Of a stretch of DNA of 64,000 nt, positions 29,342 to 39,714 are shown piece by piece (position 1 is the stretch's first letter; the number at the start of each line of letters is the position of its first letter). The translations under genes were made by a program, and so were the position numbers. The stretch is from JAMQKA01 sp034521835. GTDB taxonomy: Bacteria; Bacteroidota; Rhodothermia; Balneolales; Balneolaceae. Under the pieces are notes generated by a model, which saw nothing but the letters and a program-made list of their open reading frames with translations, did not search any database and was not told the origin of the DNA. The DNA lies in contig JAXHMA010000004.1 of NCBI GenBank assembly GCA_034521835.1, positions 62,001 through 126,000 of the forward strand, given 5' to 3'.

Positions 29342-30151
29342 TTACTCCGTACGCTCCACCAGCTCCCATATTTGACTGCTCACCAGCGTGCGTGTTGAAT
29401 TAATCGTATCAAACAATTCGGGAATATCGGTACTGGGCTTAGCACTTTTTATCAGATCCTCCGTAAAGCCATACTCTATATGTTCAAGTTCTTCAAAAAA
29501 GTTACCTGTGGCAAAATTATATCCGTAATTGTCCCCTCCCGGTGTTAAAAGCGAATAAAGTTCCCAACCGGCCATAATTCCCTGGCTTTTTCGTTCTTGG
29601 TGCAGCGGTTTTGCTATCTCATCCTCCAGCATCTGGTAATCATATTCTCTGCCAGGTACCACCATCATGTAGTCGACCATCACGTACTTGGCTGGATGTG
29701 GTGAGTTGCCCTCAGGCTGCATTTTATTCAATGCCTTCCAAATTTCCGTATACATGAGCGTTCTGAGGCTGTTGGCTTCCTCCATCATTTTACTGATCTC
29801 CTGCTGCGAATTTTTGTCCAAAGCCAGTATATCACGCGGCCGCATAGATTCATACTGCTCCAACCCCGAAGCAGAAGTTATAGTGACAAAATTATACTTG
29901 CCACCGGCACCGCCGGGTATAAATACGCGGTACAGGCTCCAACTGTCTATATTACCTGCTTTTACCTGCTGCTGATAGAGTGGCACCCACGTATTCCGCA
30001 TATATTCCATATACTGATGCACATTCTCCTGTTCGACTTTTATATAATCAAACTTCAGATAGTTGGACTCTTTAGATTGACTGAATACAGCAGATGCGAT
30101 TAGAAAACAAAAGAGTGTAGCAACGATGCCGATCTTTGATCCCTTCTTCAT
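29342..30151 (-). CDS. Secreted protein with two related alpha-beta domains, unknown function
   Basis: A 269-residue protein with a signal peptide (cleavage near VFSQS). The mature part appears to be two copies of the same domain: LKFDYIKVEQENVHQYMEYM...SWSLYRVFIPGGAGGKYNFV and VMVDYMMVVPGREYDYQMLE...GWELYSLLTPGGDNYGYNFA. Each has the pattern D-Y-(I/M)-(K/M)-V, a helix, then W-(S/E)-L-Y and PGG..G.YNF. This is reminiscent of dimeric alpha-beta-barrel (ferredoxin-like) domains, where two copies would form one barrel. No catalytic residues recognised. Single gene with its own terminator. Confidence 0.6.
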   Translation of the reverse strand: MKKGSKIGIVATLFCFLIASAVFSQSKESNYLKFDYIKVEQENVHQYMEYMRNTWVPLYQQQVKAGNIDSWSLYRVFIPGGAGGKYNFVTITSASGLEQYESMRPRDILALDKNSQQEISKMMEEANSLRTLMYTEIWKALNKMQPEGNSPHPAKYVMVDYMMVVPGREYDYQMLEDEIAKPLHQERKSQGIMAGWELYSLLTPGGDNYGYNFATGNFFEELEHIEYGFTEDLIKSAKPSTDIPELFDTINSTRTLVSSQIWELVERTE

Positions 30152-30320
30152 AACTCCCTCCCCTAGGATTACGATAAGTTTGTGTTTGTTAATTAATACA
30201 AATTAAATGTAAAATCACAACTAATTGACTACATAAACTCCTTTTTTTGAGATATTTCTTACTTTATGATTTCTGCATATGAAATTGAAGCTTACAGATC
30301 TTTTACAGGGTAAAATTATT

Positions 30321-31238
30321 ATGCAAAACAGCCATCAACAGCGATTATTTAAGCATTACAATCCGTTGGAAGATCGTTTAGGAAGTGATTTCTTCGAAGA
30401 ACTGCCCAAGGAGCCGGGCATCTATAAAATGTTTGGGAGAAATGGGATCTTACTTTATGTGGGCAAGGCTAAAAATCTGCGAAATCGCCTATTTACTTAC
30501 AGGAGAGCTAAAGTGGGCAAGACTTCCCGAAAAACCGTGCGACTTATCCGCATGGTGCATCGTATTGAATACGAGCGATGCATAGATGAAAAGGAAGCCC
30601 TGCTGCTTGAAAATAATCTAATAAGGAAGCAGCGACCCGAATTTAACCGAGCAAAGAAGTCGCCGGAGACATACTACTTCATACATCTTAAGCAGGAGGA
30701 TACCGGGCTGCTCTTCAAACTTAATATGAGACGTCACCAGGCCAATTGCTGGCAGACCTTTGGTGCCTTTAAGGGGCACACTATGGTTAGGAAAGCACTG
30801 GGAGCACTCCTTCGGCTGCTGTACATAGCAGAACATGATGTGGACGCACCCCAAAATTTGCCCTCGGTACTGCTAAAAAATCTTACTCCGATGGACTACC
30901 TATTACCTGTCGGAAATGATTCACAGGTGGAATATTCGGTGCTGGAAGAACTCTTCCTGGGTTCATCGGAAATGCTTTTTGAAGTCATATCAGCTTATTT
31001 CCAGGAAAAAGGACTACTCGACCGCTATATCGGAAAGTTGATATTGGAGGACCTGGAATCGGTAAAACAATTTTTTGATAAATGCTGCAGAAGAAATTTT
31101 GAGATTAAAGAACACTTCCCGCTGGACAGCCACATTGTACCACAGCAAAAGCTGGATGACTATCTCATCGAGCTGGCATTCGCCGAAGACCCGATTGCTC
31201 CATCATCAGACGAAAAAACTAAGTCCCGGAGCGATTAA
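30321..31238 (+). CDS. GIY-YIG nuclease domain protein
   Basis: A GIY-YIG endonuclease domain of UvrC/Cho type near the N-terminus: PGIYKMFGRNGILLYVGKAKNLRNRL, then EKEALLLENNLIRKQRPEFN with the catalytic Glu. The C-terminal 190 residues have no motif I can name. There is no UvrBC helix-hairpin-helix, so it is not UvrC itself; Cho-like nicking or a DnaQ-fusion relic are alternatives. An in-frame ATG exists at 30279, but the ATG at 30321 has a better AGGG element upstream. Intact and divergent from the previous gene. Confidence 0.75.
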   Translation: MQNSHQQRLFKHYNPLEDRLGSDFFEELPKEPGIYKMFGRNGILLYVGKAKNLRNRLFTYRRAKVGKTSRKTVRLIRMVHRIEYERCIDEKEALLLENNLIRKQRPEFNRAKKSPETYYFIHLKQEDTGLLFKLNMRRHQANCWQTFGAFKGHTMVRKALGALLRLLYIAEHDVDAPQNLPSVLLKNLTPMDYLLPVGNDSQVEYSVLEELFLGSSEMLFEVISAYFQEKGLLDRYIGKLILEDLESVKQFFDKCCRRNFEIKEHFPLDSHIVPQQKLDDYLIELAFAEDPIAPSSDEKTKSRSD

Positions 31239-31301
31239 AAATCTGGTCACAAATATGATCGTCTCCACAACCGCCCATTGATTGGAGCGTCTACTGCTCA
31301 G

Positions 31302-31566
31302 TCATCGCCACGCAACTTTTAACCAGCAAGAAAACATCGTAGCTACGAAGCCGAGCCTGCCGCCCATCCCCTGCTCTATACTGGGGATAAAATCTTCCTC
31401 CGGTTTCCCGGTACTGTGGCCTACACCCATGCTGGCAAGCATAAATACAATAAGGGCGATCATTTTGATGAGCATAAACAAGAAAAGAAACAGCACAACC
31501 GCCGCCAGTGTTGCAACTATCAGTTGATAGGTTTCTGTAATCGCATTTCCATTACTTGATATGAAA
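31302..31566 (-). other. Possible small membrane protein or remnant in 31239-31625 gap
   Basis: An open frame on the minus strand encodes about 85 residues with one long hydrophobic segment (LIVATLAAVVLFLFLFMLIK) followed by a glycine-rich tail (EQGMGGRLGFVATMF). No start codon with a convincing RBS is visible at the natural N-terminus; ATG within the hydrophobic stretch gives 64 residues. It could be a membrane protein fragment. Otherwise the gap shows nothing. Confidence 0.3.
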
Positions 31567-31625
31567 AACCGAGCAGATATCTTCCTGCCCGAGATATTTG
31601 CTACTACCTTTCCCTACCCAGTATT

Positions 31626-32396
31626 TTATTCCTTGTTCGGAGCTGCTCCATCCACCGCATCAGGATCTGTTCTTCTCCATTCGGCCAGCTGGTTTAAAAT
31701 TTGATCTCGCACGGTCAGGGTCAGGCGGTCCACCTCATTCGGGCTGAACTCATCTACAGATATCGGCTCCAGAACTTTGAGCCGTATTTCAGGAGCTGAC
31801 CCAAACTTCCAGCTGTTTTTTGGCAAGCAATCCTGGGTACCGTCGACCACCAGTGGCAGCACAGGCACGCCCTCCCGTATGGCCAGATGAAAGGCACCGT
31901 TGGTAAAACGCCCCAGCTTGCCGGAACGAGAGCGTGTACCTTCCGGAAAAAACATCACCGAGCAGCGATTCCGCAGGTAAAAAACTGCCTTTTTCAACGT
32001 GGATATCTGACTACGGGGATCGCGTCGATCTATGGGGATATCACCTGCCATCTTCATCATCCAGCCCGAAACGGGTACATCGAAAAGCTCTTTTTTGGCG
32101 ATCCACTTCATTTCAATTCGCAGGTTTGAAATAACGGGAATATCGGCATTGGACAGATGATTGCTCACAATGATATACGGACGACGGTCATCAATGTCTT
32201 GGTTGCCAGAAATATGGATGGACCACTCGGGATTTACCTTGGTAATCCATTTGCCCAGAGTGCGAAACATCAGCCCCGTTCGATACAGAGCGGGATCCCG
32301 GTCAAAAAGCCGAAACAAGCCAAGAAGCGGCACCCAGCTTACGATAAGCAGCGTCACCGCCATCCAGATAAATACCGATTTGATCGAGGATTTCAT
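31626..32396 (-). CDS. 1-acyl-sn-glycerol-3-phosphate acyltransferase (PlsC family)
   Basis: A 256-residue membrane-associated acyltransferase. It has an N-terminal transmembrane helix (VFIWMAVTLLIVSWVPLL), the catalytic block SNHLSNADIPV (NHx4D), GDIPIDRRDPRS, the substrate block FFPEGTRSRSG and VPVLPLVVDG. It acylates lysophosphatidic acid to phosphatidic acid in phospholipid synthesis. Intact and single. Confidence 0.9.
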   Translation of the reverse strand: MKSSIKSVFIWMAVTLLIVSWVPLLGLFRLFDRDPALYRTGLMFRTLGKWITKVNPEWSIHISGNQDIDDRRPYIIVSNHLSNADIPVISNLRIEMKWIAKKELFDVPVSGWMMKMAGDIPIDRRDPRSQISTLKKAVFYLRNRCSVMFFPEGTRSRSGKLGRFTNGAFHLAIREGVPVLPLVVDGTQDCLPKNSWKFGSAPEIRLKVLEPISVDEFSPNEVDRLTLTVRDQILNQLAEWRRTDPDAVDGAAPNKE

Positions 32397-32593
32397 TAGA
32401 AATGAAGTACTGCAAAATTTGAAAAAATGTAAACTACAAATAATAGCCGGCCCAGCCCTGCCTATGCTCTCTCGATAACCCCTTTAAACAACTTCTTCTA
32501 TTCCTATATGAATCGAATTTGAATGTGTATTTTATGCACCGTTTCCTTTTGGGATCTAAAATACTCAAAGAAGTTATGTACGATTCTCCTTAA

Positions 32594-34203
32594 TTAGAAC
32601 TTGGGATATTGCAGGGAATCCAGAAGTTCATAACGCTGTTGGTTTTGACCTGTTTTTAACCTTGCATTCACATCTATTTGCATCACATTGGGTGATGTTT
32701 CTCCCGCACTCAATGGATTCCATTCAGGAAGGCCCAACCCATTGGGATTTCCATTTTTAATGAAATTGGCTGCAAATCCCTGGAAAATGGCCGAGACCTT
32801 AAAATCTGCTGGCCTCCATGCGTACATAGAATTCCTCGGCAGATTGCCCATCAGGTATTCAATCTCCGCAGATATTCGGCCCCTGAGGAAGATGAGGAGG
32901 AGCTGGAACTTTCATCCGTCGTAACCTTCGGCGGACGAGAGTGTGTATAATAATAGCGGTACACCGGGCTGCCGCTTGTTTCGGCATGGATATCGCCCCA
33001 CTTCCATGTACTGAACCTTATAAAACGGTCAGTCGTCAGATCTTCAGCCGATTGGATAACCTGCTCTCTCGTATTACCTGGATATAGTTCGAGGACTCGC
33101 TCAGTATTAAATGGATACAAATTCTTGATCAGTTCCTTGTAATTTTCAGGCGTAGGCTCCTGTCCCACAAGTAACGCTTGATAGCTCATCTCCTGGGAGT
33201 TCCAGCCCAACAGCAGCGGCACATCTGCCTGTTCTCCGGCATCATAAATTTCGACGGGTCGTTTGGGTAAAAAATAGCCATCCACCGCCACTGAAAAATT
33301 ATCGATTTGGGGATTGTTCATCACCTTGATCAATTTTTCGAAAGACATATCACGAAGCTGGCCGACCGAATCTGCTCCAACCACTTTTTGGAAATTCACT
33401 CCTTTTCGCTCTGCCTGCTCCAGAGATATGGTGGAAAACGTGCCCATAATGGATCCACTTTCACCAATGGCACCGGCAATCAAATCTCGTGAAAGAGGAG
33501 AAGCCATATGTGCACTTACCGACATTGATCCCGCCGATTCTCCCGCAATCGTTATACGGTTGGGATCTCCCCCGAACTGGGAAATATTTTGTCTAACCCA
33601 ACGCAAGGCAGCCGCCTGATCTAGCAGCCCATAATTTCCTGATGCGTTGTGGGGAGATTCGGCTGATAGCTCCGGGTGAGCAAAAAATCCAAACACGGAA
33701 AGCCGGTAGTTTACCGTCAATGTAACAATACCCTTGGTTCGAGCCATATTTTCCCCATCGTAACGGGGCTCGGAGCCATCCCCGGCCAATAATTCGCCAC
33801 CATAAAAATAGACCAGGACAGGCAGCCCAGCCCCCTCCTGATTAGTAGGCGACCATACATTCAGGTAAAGGCAATCTTCGCTCATGCCGTAAGAGCGGAA
33901 GACCATTTCCTCAAATAGGTTCCGCTGTATACATCGTGGACCAAAGTTTTTGGTTGACCTAACGCCACTCCACGACTCGAGGGGTTGAGGAGGTCTCCAG
34001 CGTAATCTTCTGACGGGAGGCTTGGCATAGGGAACCCCCTTATATTCGTACACGCCAGAATTGTTGACGCCTTCAATCGTACCTGCAGTAGTTTCTACCC
34101 TCGGGGCGGACGTTTTATTTTGGGCAACCGCAGTTTCGACCAATAAACCTCCGATTAACATTAGCACTGAAAAAAAAGAAATAACATTCATCTTCAACAT
34201 CAT
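32594..34203 (-). CDS. Type-B carboxylesterase, one frameshift
   Basis: Secreted alpha/beta hydrolase of about 536 codons with a signal peptide (cleavage near VETAVAQN). Type-B features: GTIEGVNNSGVYEYKGVPYA at the start, NVWSPT, the nucleophile elbow ITIAGESAGSMSVSAH, and DQAAALRWVRQNISQFGGDP. The frame breaks near 32880; the other frame then continues SAEIEYLMGNLPRNSMY to the stop at 32594. Just before the break lies a run of eight to nine serines followed by GAEYL, in the region where the catalytic His segment (GAxHxAE) is expected, so the local sequence may be distorted. Such esterases act on acyl or aryl esters, possibly pectin acetyl or feruloyl groups here. Confidence 0.82.
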
Positions 34204-34896
34204 GAGGTCTTGTTTGTTGGCTGATTTACCGTATGAGATAACCGTTTTTCGATTTCTATATTTTGTGACAATCGGTACAGAAAAAAATTTAACTGCACAA
34301 GGTTTTTTATTTTTGGGATCAAAAACAATTAACTTTCTTTTATTTGATCATAAGAGTTGATAGCCGGATCCCGTGGATAAAATACGATTGAGAACGACTG
34401 GAACCAATTTTTACTGCTGGGGGATTGATTATTTGAATTTCGGACATCAACAAAGAAGAGCTGAGAAATAGAGAAAAAAGTTCGCTGCTCAGCCCGGTAA
34501 ATAAATTCCAAAAAAGAGATGAACAGTGCAGCTGTGTAAGTGCTCTGGTGACGTATATTCTGTAGGATATCCAACTCAGACGCTTCCAGATGTTTAGGTA
34601 TTGCAGCCAGAATTAACGTGATATATCTGTATGTTTGGAAGCCAACGTGGACTGACCACTGGCTGCTGTTAGATGTGCCAGAAAGAGCAGATCGAAAAAA
34701 GACCGGTTGGTATTCCAGGCAACCTACATTTACTTTTCGAGTGGAACTAATATTGATTCTGGGCGCTCCCGGTCAGCTTTACCAACTCCCTTCCATAAGA
34801 AGCATCCGGTCTTGATCCAGGCCGGATGCCTGGTAAATCGGGCTTCATGGAGAAACAAGTCAACCTGTGTTTGATTATTCTTACTTCAACTTTGCT
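34204..34896. other. Gene-poor gap before enolase relic
   Basis: No convincing coding sequence on either strand. The only structure seen is an 8-bp perfect inverted repeat GCATCCGG/CCGGATGC at 34802-34829. Base composition is A+T-rich up to about 34900, where it changes to the G+C-rich relic. Confidence 0.5.
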
Positions 34897-35218
34897 CTAA
34901 AATAAACCATTGGCCTTCAACTTCAGAAGCGATCCCGAGAACGAGACCGGAGAGGCCGCGTGGTGGTGCATGAAGGCCACCCCGTACCGGGCCCCGATCT
35001 TCTTCGTCTCCAAAATACCGCCGGCCGTGTTGGGGTCCGGATGCACGATACGCACGGCCTGCTTGTCGATCATCTCCCTGAAGGATTTGAATTCCGATTG
35101 ACATGTTGCATGGCATAGGCCAGCTGGTCCTGAACAGGTGCTAAGGTCATACCAGCCAGGCTGAGTCCGCCCAGCCCCATTTTCTTTAGGAAATCTCTTC
35201 GACCATCTTTTTAATCAT
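34897..35218 (-). pseudogene. Enolase-superfamily dehydratase relic with internal deletion
   Basis: About 107 codons remain of a gene that should have about 400. The 5' part encodes a Tat-like leader (GRRDFLKKMGLGGLSLAGM); a frame change lies in it near 35205. It joins near 35095 directly to the C-terminal barrel of an enolase-superfamily enzyme (FREMIDKQAVRIVHPDPNTA, then GARYGVAFMHHHAASPVS), ending at 34897. The conserved metal-ligand and Lys region in between is gone. The C-terminal half is notably G+C-rich. The intact IS at 35289 lies 70 bases upstream of its start, so IS-linked deletion is a reasonable inference. Confidence 0.65.
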
Positions 35219-35288
35219 CTTTTCCACAGGTATCATTTTTTTAAATGATCATATGGTTTCATCCCGATCTTTTGATCAACCTTAGTTA

Positions 35289-37101
35289 GTGTCTGTAAGA
35301 AAACAATAAAACAGAGGTTTTGACAGGATCAGGGGTGATGTTGGGGGATTAGCAGCTCTGAATCGAAACGGGTATATTGTAGCTTATCCGCTCTCAATTA
35401 GGTAAAAGGCTGATTCGGGGGTGGAGATTCGACCCCCAAATCATCAAAAAATCCCATTATGCGCCATCGATTCGATACCCAGCAAACTCTGGGTCAAATT
35501 CCCATTGAAGAAGTCAACATTCCTGCCAAAACTCGTTATCAGCTGGCCAATATGCTGGAAGCCTTGCAATATATTTATACGCATTCGGAATGGAACGCTC
35601 AGGTGTTCCAGCTGCTGGAGGCCAAGATCTCGGCCGGCAAAAAACGCACCGGGCGCCAGGGTATGAGCCTGTGGGAGATCTTCGTGTTGGGGCAGGTTCG
35701 CCTGTGCCTGAATATCTCTTACGATCAACTTCACTTTATGGCCAATGACAGCGAGCTGCTGCGAGGGATTCTGGGCGTGTTGCCGACTGATTTCTCAGCG
35801 GGCAAGCAGTATGAATACCAAACAATTTACGACAATGTAGGCCTGCTGGATGAGCAGCTGTTGCGTGAGCTTAACGATGTCATTGTGGAGTTGGGCCACC
35901 AGGTGTTTAAAAAAAAGAGGCGGCTGGGTTGCGCGTAAAAACCGATAGCTTTGTGGTGGAGACCCACGTGCACTATCCGACGGACTACAACCTGCTGTGG
36001 GATAGCGCCCGCAAATGTATCGAGATCGCCGAACAGTTGCCTGTCCCCGGCTGGCGCAAGCACGCCCACTGGAAACGCAGGCTCAAGGGGGCTGATGCGG
36101 CAGGTGGGCAAAACCACCCGAAGCGGAGGTCCTAACAAGGCCCGGCGGCTGAAAAAGGCCACCCGGGCCTATCTGAAGAAAGCCCGGGCCCTGGAGGGCA
36201 AGGTCACCGCGGCCATCGCCACGCACAGCCCGTCCGCCCCGGCCGATGTGGCCCGGATGGACGGGCTGCGCTATTACCAGGAAATGCTAATCAAACACAT
36301 CGATCTGGTCGATCGGCGGCTGATCGCCGGCGAGCAGATTCCTCACCAGGAAAACTCTTCTCGATCTTTCAGCCCTGGACGGAGTTGATCAAAAAAGGCA
36401 AGCGCCGCCCCAGCGTGGAGTTCGGTAAGAACCTAGCGGTCACCAGCGACTCCTGCCATCTGATCGTCGACTGGGAGCTGGCCGAAGGTCGCCCGGACAG
36501 CGAGCTGATCGAAGAGGTGGCCGAACGATTGGATCAGAAATATCACCTGCAGAGCCTGTCGGTCGATAAAGGCTTCTCCAGCCGGTCGGTCAAAGCCAAC
36601 TTGGAGGCGTTTATCCCGGAGGTCATTATGCCGAAGAAGGGGCGGCGCACGAAGGCCGAACGGGCCGCCGAAACCGCCCCTGCCTTTCGCAGGCTCAAAA
36701 ACGCCCACAACGCAGTTGAGTCCAACATCAACGAACTGGAGCATCGCGGGCTGGATCGGTGCCCGAACCGTACGCGGGCCGGCTTCGACCGGTATGTGGG
36801 ACTGGCCATCACCGCTTATAACCTGCATAAAATCGGGCGGGAACTGCGGGATCGCCGCCGGCAGGCCCGGGCGGCCTGAGGAGTCTGCTAGCACCAACAA
36901 ATCGTAGTTAGTAAGAAGGGCCTGGGGGAAACTACGTCCGGGAAAGTAGAAAATCACTAAAAACCAGCATCTAAAAACCGGTTGTTGCTGCTTGAACGGA
37001 AACTCTTACCCCCTGTTAGCCTGCTCGTTGGAAAACGATCGTTAAAATTTACATACTGCCTGATTAGTATGTCTGTAATTAGGGTGTTTTCTTACTGACA
37101 C
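35289..37101 (+). mobile_element. Complete ISNCY-type insertion sequence with TIR and 6-bp target duplication
   Basis: Element of 1,813 bp. Left end GTGTCTGTAAGAAAAC (35289-35304) and the right end reversed GTGTCAGTAAGAAAAC (37086-37101) match at 15 of 16 positions. The flanks carry TAGTTA on both sides (35283-35288 and 37102-37107), a clean target-site duplication. The single transposase gene is inside. Confidence 0.88.
35459..36879 (+). pseudogene. ISNCY family transposase, three frameshifts
   Basis: Read as one 474-codon gene: frame 2 from 35459 to about 35930, frame 1 to about 36090, frame 2 to about 36350, frame 1 to 36879. The start MRHRFDTQQTLGQIPIEEV, the GRQGMSLWEIFVLGQVRL block, DSFVVETHVHYPTDYNLL and the C-terminal HNAVESNINELEHRGLDR match the ISNCY (ISDol1-like) group. 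It is broken only by indels while the element's ends and target duplication are perfect, so it may be an active copy whose sequence here has errors. Confidence 0.8.
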
Positions 37102-37167
37102 TAGTTAGCTATCCTTTTGGCTTCCGCAAATATCTTGATAGGTCCTTATCAGTATTTGGGGGGCACC

Positions 37168-38421
37168 TCATCCCCACCACTCTTCGCCTTCCAGCATCTG
37201 TTCTTTAAGCAAGTCTTCATTGAGGTCAAATCCAAAACCCGGCCGGTCGCTCAACTGGATATAGCCATCCTCAATCAGTGGTTTGTCGTATCCTAAAATT
37301 TCCGGATCTCCATTCATAGACCAGTCTTCTCCAAATGGAAAAATTTCGTGGGCCAAAAACTCACGCACGGAAGCCGCCCAGTTTGCCGAAGCTACTGTTG
37401 CAATGGGACCGGCTACGTTGTGCGTGGCTACGGGGATAAAATATGTTTCGGCAAGATCAGCTATCTTTTTCGCTTCCAGCAGTCCGCCGGCCATTGCCAC
37501 ATCAATCTCAATTTTACGAACACCGGCATTCACAATAAAAGGCCGGAAATCTTCGCGCCGGTACAGGTTTTCTCCACACAAAATAGGAACGGGCGACTGT
37601 TCGGTCAGCCGGGTCCACTGTTCATTGTATGCTATGGGCATCGGATCTTCCATCCACCAGGGGCGGACAGGCGCAACAGCCTCAGCCAGCCTGAGAGCAC
37701 TGTCGAAATCAAGTTCCCAATGGCAGTGTACGGCAATGTCAATATCGGGTCCAAGCGCGTCACGTATATTTTGATAGCCCCGGGCATTCCGGTCCACTTC
37801 TTCGTTAGAAAGCTGCCGGTTTTTTAATGATCGAAGCCAGTGTTGATCTCGCAACATATCCACTTTAACGGCGGTATAGCCCCCGTTTTTTACCATCTCT
37901 GCATATTTAGCACACGATTCCTTGCTAAGCATATCATCCGGGCGGGAGGAGAGATAGGCCCGTACTTCATTTACATGGGGACCACCGCCCAGAATTTTTC
38001 GCACCGGCTGGTTAGTTATTTTCCCGATTATATCCCAAAGCGCCATCTCCACCCCGGTAACAGCATGGGTTGCAATGCCATGGTTCCCCCCATAGAAGGA
38101 GGTATTTGTACTCATCTGAAAAACGAGCTGCTCGAGGTCGAATGGGTCTTTGCCCTTCAGCAGCGGCCTAAACACATTATGAATAATATCTTTAGCTCCG
38201 TATCCCTGGGAATCGTGATGGCATTCACCAATTCCAGAAATACCCGCGTCAGTCTCAACTTTTACCAGCGGGCTAACCCTTGCCCCGATATTTGTGAGCA
38301 TGCATTTTACATCGGTGATCTTAACACGGTTGGATTCCATTCGGGCCAGCGAATTAAAAAACGGCAGACTCAGTGTAGGAATCGATAAGACTAAACTCCG
38401 CAAAAATTTTCGCCTGTCCAT
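37168..38421 (-). CDS. Enolase-superfamily sugar-acid dehydratase, Tat-exported
   Basis: Mandelate racemase/muconate lactonising family enzyme, 417 residues, intact. It has a twin-arginine-type leader (MDRRKFLRSLVLSIPTLSL). Barrel motifs: TAVKVDM, metal ligands in DIAVHCHWELD, PWWMEDPMP and LCGENLY, and the late His in VATHNVAGP. The D-x-H...E...E...H pattern places it with acid-sugar dehydratases (galactonate/mannonate type) more than with racemases. Export is unusual for a sugar-acid dehydratase. It follows the BASS transporter gene by 11 bases and is the last gene of the minus-strand sugar-acid cluster. Confidence 0.85.
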   Translation of the reverse strand: MDRRKFLRSLVLSIPTLSLPFFNSLARMESNRVKITDVKCMLTNIGARVSPLVKVETDAGISGIGECHHDSQGYGAKDIIHNVFRPLLKGKDPFDLEQLVFQMSTNTSFYGGNHGIATHAVTGVEMALWDIIGKITNQPVRKILGGGPHVNEVRAYLSSRPDDMLSKESCAKYAEMVKNGGYTAVKVDMLRDQHWLRSLKNRQLSNEEVDRNARGYQNIRDALGPDIDIAVHCHWELDFDSALRLAEAVAPVRPWWMEDPMPIAYNEQWTRLTEQSPVPILCGENLYRREDFRPFIVNAGVRKIEIDVAMAGGLLEAKKIADLAETYFIPVATHNVAGPIATVASANWAASVREFLAHEIFPFGEDWSMNGDPEILGYDKPLIEDGYIQLSDRPGFGFDLNEDLLKEQMLEGEEWWG

Positions 38422-38432
38422 AAGCCTAATTC

Positions 38433-39557
38433 TTACATTAAGGGTTCATCTTCTTTTTCATAGTTATCCTCTTTTTCTTCCACTATCGCTTTTCGTCGCC
38501 ACCAGTTGGCCAGTGCTGATCCCGACACATTCATCCATGAACCAAAAATGACCGACGGCACGCCCACCGTTGCTATTTTTCCCATCTCCACGGCAATACC
38601 CGAAGCCATACCGGCATTTTGCATACCTACTTCAAAAGCGATAGTTCGGCATGATTTTTTGTCCATTCCGAACAGACGACATCCCCAGTAACCCAAAATA
38701 TATCCGGCTAAATTATGGATTATACCGGCCATAATAATCAGGAATCCGAGTGTAAGAATTGAATCGCGGCCGCCAGCAGTCATAATTCCAAGAATTACAA
38801 CAATAGCAGTCATTGAAATAGTGGGCATAATATCATCCAGCCACTTGGCTTTGCCGTGCAGATACCGGTTAAACAGAACCCCCAGAACAACCGGCAGAAT
38901 AATCATGTTGATGATGCTCCACATCATCTCCAAAAAGTCGATAGGTACAAATTGACCGGCAAGCAGTTGCATCAATGACGGAGTGAGAATGGGAGCCAGC
39001 AAGGTACCGACGGCTGTCAGGGTAACAGACAAAGCTAAGTTTGCTTCGGCAATATAGACCATCACATTTGAAGCTACGCCACCCGGAGAGGAACCTATCA
39101 ATACTATTCCGGCTGCTATCTCCGCAGAGAATCCAAAACTCAAGGCCAGCGTAATTCCAACAATAGGCATTATTGTAAATTGGCAAAGAAGGCCCACCAG
39201 CACTCCCTTGGGCATTTTTACCACCTCAACAAAATCCTGAATGCTTAACGAGGTGCCCATTCCAAACATTATAATCTGTATAAGAGGTACTATAAATACA
39301 CTAAGCTCCACCCCACCCAATTCTGTAAACGGGGACGGATAGAACATGGCTGCAGCTACTGAGGCAAACACCCATATAGAAAAGGCAAAATCCCTGAAAA
39401 CAGTATCTGTACCGCGCACACCAATAGCTAGCGAAATGAACATTGTAACGACTACCATGCCGATAATTCCAGCACTCACACCAATTCCCAGCAGTACAAA
39501 TATCGCCAGAAAACATATGAGGCTTAGATACAAAAGTGCCTTGTATACTATATTCAT
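38433..39557 (-). CDS. BASS-type sodium-dependent transporter
   Basis: A 374-residue membrane protein with about ten helices matching the bile acid:sodium symporter fold. Seen are FGMGTSLSIQDFVEV, the double crossing region VLIGSSPGGVASNVMVYIAEANLALSV and FEVGMQNAGMASGIAVEMG. Bacterial members carry organic acids such as pyruvate, pantoate or keto acids. Here the position between two sugar-acid dehydratases suggests a 2-keto-3-deoxy sugar acid or related anion, by context only. Intact. Confidence 0.85.
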   Translation of the reverse strand: MNIVYKALLYLSLICFLAIFVLLGIGVSAGIIGMVVVTMFISLAIGVRGTDTVFRDFAFSIWVFASVAAAMFYPSPFTELGGVELSVFIVPLIQIIMFGMGTSLSIQDFVEVVKMPKGVLVGLLCQFTIMPIVGITLALSFGFSAEIAAGIVLIGSSPGGVASNVMVYIAEANLALSVTLTAVGTLLAPILTPSLMQLLAGQFVPIDFLEMMWSIINMIILPVVLGVLFNRYLHGKAKWLDDIMPTISMTAIVVILGIMTAGGRDSILTLGFLIIMAGIIHNLAGYILGYWGCRLFGMDKKSCRTIAFEVGMQNAGMASGIAVEMGKIATVGVPSVIFGSWMNVSGSALANWWRRKAIVEEKEDNYEKEDEPLM

Positions 39558-39655
39558 CTGTTAAAATCGACTTTTTTAGAATTAATCACCTTCGAGCTTT
39601 CCAATACTATTTCTGTTTCTAGCTGGATAAATCCGCTTAAACACAGATGTTAAAC

Positions 39656-39689
39656 CGGCCCCGGGTTGGGATGAAATTATCCGGGGCCG
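39656..39689 (-). terminator. GC-rich hairpin after the 39715-41013 gene
   Basis: CGGCCCCGG (39656-39664) pairs with CCGGGGCCG (39681-39689). It lies just after the dehydratase on the minus strand; only a short T-run follows, so it may attenuate rather than stop transcription. Confidence 0.45.
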
Positions 39690-39714
39690 ATTATTTATAA
39701 ATAGAAATGGATAT

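Noticed and set aside
34329..34815. Short open frames on both strands in the gap before the enolase relic
   Set aside because: No family resemblance, no RBS, and biased composition typical of chance frames.
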